NCBI GenBank assembly: GCA_945865175.1
Contig: CAMBDA010000030.1
Span: forward strand, 1-39,090
Reading direction: 5' to 3'
Length of the DNA stretch: 39,090 bases
Origin: an uncultured Prevotellaceae bacterium
GTDB taxonomy: Bacteria; Bacteroidota; Bacteroidia; Bacteroidales; Bacteroidaceae
Each line of letters opens with the position of its first letter. Position 1 is the stretch's first letter. Position numbers and translations under genes: made by a program. The notes below the pieces were generated by a model that was not told the origin of the DNA, did no database searches, and was given only the letters and a program-made list of their open reading frames with translations. Of the stretch, positions 35,827-39,090 are shown piece by piece.

Positions 35827-37308
35827 ATGGCAAAAGAACTAGATTTCCTAACGAAACGAAGCGAGGATTACTCCCGCTGGTACAACGAACTGGTCGTGAA
35901 AGCCGACCTCGCCGAGCAGTCCGACGTGAGAGGCTGCATGATCATAAAACCCTATGGATATGCCATTTGGGAAAAGATGCAGCGCATCCTGGACGACATG
36001 TTCAAGGAGACTGGCGTGCAGAACGCATATTTTCCCCTGCTCATACCCAAGTCGTTCCTGAGCAAGGAAGCCGAGCATGTGGAGGGCTTCGCCAAGGAAT
36101 GCGCCGTGGTTACCCATTACCGCCTCAAGACCAACGACACGCACGACGGTGTGGTGGTGGACCCTGCTGCCCGCCTGGAGGAGGAGCTGATTATCCGCCC
36201 CACCAGCGAAACCATCATATGGAACACGTTCCGCAACTGGATTCATTCCTACCGCGACCTGCCCGTGCTCTGCAACCAGTGGTGCAACGTGATGCGCTGG
36301 GAGATGCGCACTCGCCTGTTCCTGCGCACCAGTGAATTCCTGTGGCAGGAAGGCCACACGGCTCATGCCACACGCGAAGAGGCTGAAGCACGCGCCCGCC
36401 AGATGCTGGGCGTATATGCCGATTTTGCAGAAAACTACATGGCGGTGCCTGTAATACGAGGCGTAAAGAGCGAGACCGAGCGTTTTGCCGGTGCACTGGA
36501 CACCTACACCATCGAGGCAATGATGCAGGACGGAAAGGCGCTGCAGAGCGGCACCAGCCATTTCCTGGGGCAGAACTTCGGAAAGGCCTTCGACGTAACC
36601 TTCATGGACGAGCAGAACGAGCGCCAGTATGCCTGGGCCACCAGTTGGGGTGTGAGCACACGCCTGATGGGTGCGCTCATCATGACGCACAGCGATGACA
36701 ATGGACTGGTTTTGCCGCCCGCACTGGCTCCCATTCAGGTGGTCATTGTGCCCATCTACAAGAACCAGGAACAGCTCGCCAGAGTGGATGCCGCAGTGGC
36801 GCCCATCGTGGAGGAACTCAAACGCAAGGGCATCAGCGTGAAGTATGACAATGCCGACAACAAGCGTCCTGGCTTCAAGTTTGCCGACTACGAACTGAAG
36901 GGTGTGCCCGTACGTCTGGTTCTGGGCGCACGCGACCTTGACAACGGCACTGTGGAGGTGATGCGCCGCGACACACTCGAAAAGGAGACCCGTCAGTTGG
37001 AAGGCATAGCCGCAGAAGTAGAAACGTTGCTTGCCGACATCCAACGGAACATCTTCGAGAAGGCACGCGCCTACCGCGACAGCCGCATCTATGAGTGTGA
37101 CAACTACGAGGAATTCAAGCAGCGCGTAAAGAACGGCGGTTTCTTCCTCTGCCCCTGGGACGGCACAGCCGAGACCGAAGCACGCATCAAGGAGGAAACC
37201 CAGGCCACTATCCGCTGTGTGCCCTTCGGCATGAAACAGACCCCTGGCACCGACATGGTGAGCGGACGGCCCAGCGTGGCCCGCGTCATCATTGCGCGCT
37301 CTTATTAA
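35827..37308 (+). CDS. proS: Prolyl-tRNA synthetase, archaeal/eukaryotic type
   Basis: This class II synthetase charges tRNA-Pro. At 493 residues without the bacterial editing insertion, and with a zinc-type C-terminal extension, it is the shorter archaeal/eukaryotic-like form used by Bacteroidetes. Motifs: [20 protein letters not shown] (motif 1 area), RPTSETIIW (124-132), [22 protein letters not shown] (motif 2), and [24 protein letters not shown] (motif 3), then the anticodon-binding domain from about residue 300. The start ([12 protein letters not shown]) is set by the promoter just upstream. The stop codon lies in an AT-rich palindrome (37304-37320). Confidence 0.97.
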   Translation: MAKELDFLTKRSEDYSRWYNELVVKADLAEQSDVRGCMIIKPYGYAIWEKMQRILDDMFKETGVQNAYFPLLIPKSFLSKEAEHVEGFAKECAVVTHYRLKTNDTHDGVVVDPAARLEEELIIRPTSETIIWNTFRNWIHSYRDLPVLCNQWCNVMRWEMRTRLFLRTSEFLWQEGHTAHATREEAEARARQMLGVYADFAENYMAVPVIRGVKSETERFAGALDTYTIEAMMQDGKALQSGTSHFLGQNFGKAFDVTFMDEQNERQYAWATSWGVSTRLMGALIMTHSDDNGLVLPPALAPIQVVIVPIYKNQEQLARVDAAVAPIVEELKRKGISVKYDNADNKRPGFKFADYELKGVPVRLVLGARDLDNGTVEVMRRDTLEKETRQLEGIAAEVETLLADIQRNIFEKARAYRDSRIYECDNYEEFKQRVKNGGFFLCPWDGTAETEARIKEETQATIRCVPFGMKQTPGTDMVSGRPSVARVIIARSY

Positions 37309-37320
37309 TATTATATTAAT
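37304..37320. repeat. 17-bp AT-rich palindrome over the proS stop
   Basis: ATTAATAT and ATATTAAT flank one T, a perfect palindrome that includes the proS stop codon and lies 21-37 bp before the next gene. AT-rich palindromes arise easily by chance; a protein-binding site or a weak terminator are both possible. Confidence 0.4.
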
Positions 37321-37340
37321 GTATACGAGGGAAACAAGGC

Positions 37341-38582
37341 ATGCCTGCCACGCATCACAGTGCCACTGAATCTCTAGGAAAAGCATGGCGATGGGTCCCC
37401 GGCCTCTATGCGGCCGGCGAGATTCCATCGTCCATGATTATCTACGTGTCGCTGCTCATGTTCCTGCAGCTGGATTGCGGGTCGGCCTTGTCTACCTGCT
37501 ACAGTTCCCTGCTCTTCCTGCCCAGTGTGCTTCTGCCCCTGTGCCGCCATTTTCTGCTTCGCACGGCCCGTGTGCATATACAGTTCTATGGGGTGCAGCT
37601 GGCACTGCTGGCCTCTCTTGTGTGGTTGGCATACACCTTTCCGCACGGCCGTGTCGGGCTGTGGCTACCGTTGCTGGCGGTAAGCGCACTGTCCGTATGG
37701 CACCGCATGCTGGCCGATGCCCTTCTTGAGCAGCAGATGGATGCCCGTAGCCGGCAGTTTCTGGCCCAGCCCGTCCTGCTGGCACGCCAGGCCTCGCTGG
37801 TGCTCACCTATGGGGTACTCATCATCCTTGTGGGTGGCCTACAGGTAATCACGCGCCAGCCTCTCACTGCATGGAGCAAAGGCCTGTTCATCCTGACCGG
37901 CATGGTGCTGCTTTTGTTTGCAGGCGTATTGTCCACCCACCGTTTCCCTGCCACGCGTTTTCATGCCACCCCTCCCCTCCCCTTCTCATTTCCGTGGCGC
38001 ACAGGAGCCCTGCTCCTTGTCTTGCTGCTGCCCCAGAGCCTGATGTTCCATGCCCGCGTGCTGATGTTGCTTGCTGGCTACAATCAGGGTGGCCTCGCGT
38101 GTACCATCCAGGAAGTGGGCTTTGCCCAAGGCACCGTGGGCGTACTGGCTCTTTGTCTGGGAGATGCTGTCAGCCGGTGGCTGCCGCTCCACAGGGAATC
38201 TGCCAGACTACACACGGCGATGATGCTGTCGATGGGCTTGTCTCCGGCAGTCTATCTGCTCATGACCGTATGTCCGCCCTCCGGCTTGTTCACCCTGTGT
38301 ATGGCCACGTTCGCGGCCCAGCTTTGTTTCGGCCTTGGCCTGGGTGCATGCCGCACACTTCTGCCCCATTTATCCTCCCCCATGCCCACCTCTGCCGCTG
38401 GCATGCTCCAGGTTCCTGCCATTGCAGCCTGCATGATACTGCCCATGGCCTGCAGCGGATGGATGGTAGAGCACATGGGTTACCATCACTTTTTTCTTCT
38501 GGCCACCCTTCTGGCCCCGCTCTCTTGGCTGGCGACAAAATGGGCTGGCAGGATTCGCCAAACCGCAAGAATCCAGTCCTGA
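37341..38582 (+). CDS. Major facilitator superfamily transporter, substrate unknown
   Basis: The 413-residue product has about twelve hydrophobic segments spread along its length with short charged loops, as in MFS transporters. The N-terminal LYAAGEIPSSMIIYVSLLMF resembles the start of AmpG-like and related Bacteroidetes MFS proteins that enter the membrane with a G-x-P motif, but the similarity is too weak to name muropeptides as substrate. Loops such as LLEQQMDARSRQF (between helices 4 and 5) are charged as expected. It lies 32 bp after proS on the same strand and may be read through from it. No promoter box is seen in the gap. Confidence 0.8.
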   Translation: MPATHHSATESLGKAWRWVPGLYAAGEIPSSMIIYVSLLMFLQLDCGSALSTCYSSLLFLPSVLLPLCRHFLLRTARVHIQFYGVQLALLASLVWLAYTFPHGRVGLWLPLLAVSALSVWHRMLADALLEQQMDARSRQFLAQPVLLARQASLVLTYGVLIILVGGLQVITRQPLTAWSKGLFILTGMVLLLFAGVLSTHRFPATRFHATPPLPFSFPWRTGALLLVLLLPQSLMFHARVLMLLAGYNQGGLACTIQEVGFAQGTVGVLALCLGDAVSRWLPLHRESARLHTAMMLSMGLSPAVYLLMTVCPPSGLFTLCMATFAAQLCFGLGLGACRTLLPHLSSPMPTSAAGMLQVPAIAACMILPMACSGWMVEHMGYHHFFLLATLLAPLSWLATKWAGRIRQTARIQS

Positions 38583-38610
38583 GCCCGACCTATGGGAACA
38601 TGCGGCAGAA

Positions 38611-38701
38611 CCCCCACTGTCCGGATGCTCCACCCCCTACTGTCCATCACCACGAACCCCACAGTAAAATCCGCTCAACCCCTACTGTTGCCATCCGCCC
38701 A
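38611..38701 (+). repeat. Four degenerate 22-23 bp tandem repeats starting CCCC
   Basis: Units begin at 38611, 38634, 38657 and 38679. Units 1, 2 and 4 read CCCC-C/T-ACTGT; unit 3 reads CCCCACAGT. The period is 23, 23 and 22 bp, about two turns of DNA. The rest of each unit is less conserved. Confidence 0.6.
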
Positions 38702-38931
38702 TCGTGGCCCATATGATTCGTCTCCGTTCAGATGGCTCACGTGGACAGGCTTTCCCCAAAATGCCACATCCTGTATTCCATGCCCCGCATCCTGCTGGGG
38801 CCACCCACGGAACGGGAGGAGGAGGAGGTGAGCGATGTCTGTCCCCATCAGTCCCTTTCGCCTACGTGAAGACTTCAAGCCCCCCCAGAATCACATCTAT
38901 ATCGAATCAGCCAGTACTACTTACTTTTCAA

Positions 38932-38988
38932 AGAAGATATACTTCATCGGCGATAGAAGATATACTTCTCGGGCAAAGTAAGTATATC
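38932..38988. repeat. GATATACTT repeats, two direct and one inverted
   Basis: AGAAGATATACTTC occurs at 38932-38945 and 38955-38968, exactly 23 bp apart, and AAGTATATC at 38980-38988 is an exact inverted copy of GATATACTT (38959-38967). This arrangement is typical of binding sites for a regulator or an iteron-like element. Confidence 0.65.
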
Positions 38989-39090
38989 CCAATTTCGCAA
39001 GTATTCACTTGTGGTAACAAGCGTTCATGGAGCAGTGACTATGACTGAATTTACTTCACAGAATATTTGTTTGTTTACTACTTTACTTCA

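Larger units (their letters stand above)
38583..39090. other. Non-coding right edge with two repeat sets
   Basis: No convincing gene lies in these 508 bp. A 114-residue frame at 38704-39048 crosses the repeats and has low-complexity Gly runs, so it is not counted. The first half is C-rich with degenerate 23-bp repeats (38611-38701). The second half is AT-rich with GATATACTT repeats (38932-38988) and two copies of TTTACTTCA (39050-39058 and 39082-39090). It is probably the upstream control region of a gene beyond the window. Confidence 0.55.

Noticed and set aside
35848..37428. A 526-residue open frame on the minus strand across proS.
   Set aside because: Antisense to proS, His- and Val-rich composition typical of shadow frames, no domain and no promoter.
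38704..39048. A 114-residue open frame at the right edge.
   Set aside because: Low-complexity glycine run, crosses the repeat arrays, no start signals and no domain.

Overview
The window comes from an anaerobic member of the Bacteroidales, most likely Prevotella or a close relative in Prevotellaceae. Evidence: a SusC/SusD pair, lipoproteins with Bacteroidetes-style export signals, the Bacteroidetes -7 promoter element (TA-N2-TTTG) in front of many genes, a pyruvate:ferredoxin oxidoreductase, an archaeal/eukaryotic-type prolyl-tRNA synthetase, DUF4831 and C-terminal tails of the kind common in Prevotella secreted proteins. The genus is inference. I see no rRNA, tRNA, CRISPR array or insertion sequence.

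Layout. (1) 142-9560, plus strand: a SusC-type TonB-dependent transporter, its SusD lipoprotein, a third surface lipoprotein and, after a stem-loop, a secreted M6-type metalloprotease. With no glycoside hydrolase beside it, this looks like a nutrient uptake locus aimed at protein or glycoprotein. (2) 9561-11905: a small accessory patch with a serine recombinase resembling the Bacteroides master DNA invertase Mpi, a WYL-domain regulator just upstream of it, a divergent small membrane protein and a cluster of short dyad repeats. (3) 11906-18984, minus strand: valS, an alanine/sodium symporter, and an nnrD-DUF4831-DUF1080 operon. (4) 19108-23055, plus strand: hpt-adk-obgE-pgeF-mazG, a housekeeping cluster for purine salvage, nucleotide balance, ribosome assembly, cell-wall editing and nucleotide clean-up. 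(5) 23068-24794, minus strand: an ECF sigma factor, a likely membrane anti-sigma factor, a Spy-like periplasmic protein and a tiny secreted protein that is almost only a sorting-type tail. (6) uvrA (minus) faces away from a GHL10-type glycosidase (plus), which converges on nifJ. (7) 33037-35707, minus strand: an AAA ATPase with a Gln in place of the usual Walker B Glu and an operator-like dyad over its promoter, a monofunctional transglycosylase and an OmpA-like lipoprotein. (8) 35827-38582, plus strand: proS and a major facilitator transporter. (9) 38583-39090: non-coding DNA with two separate sets of repeats spaced about 23 bp apart.

Most genes are ordinary core genes. The parts most worth a second look are the invertase/WYL/small membrane protein patch with its repeats, the Walker B variant ATPase with its own dyad, the peptidase-linked SusCD locus, the tag-only secreted protein, and the period-23 repeats at the right edge.
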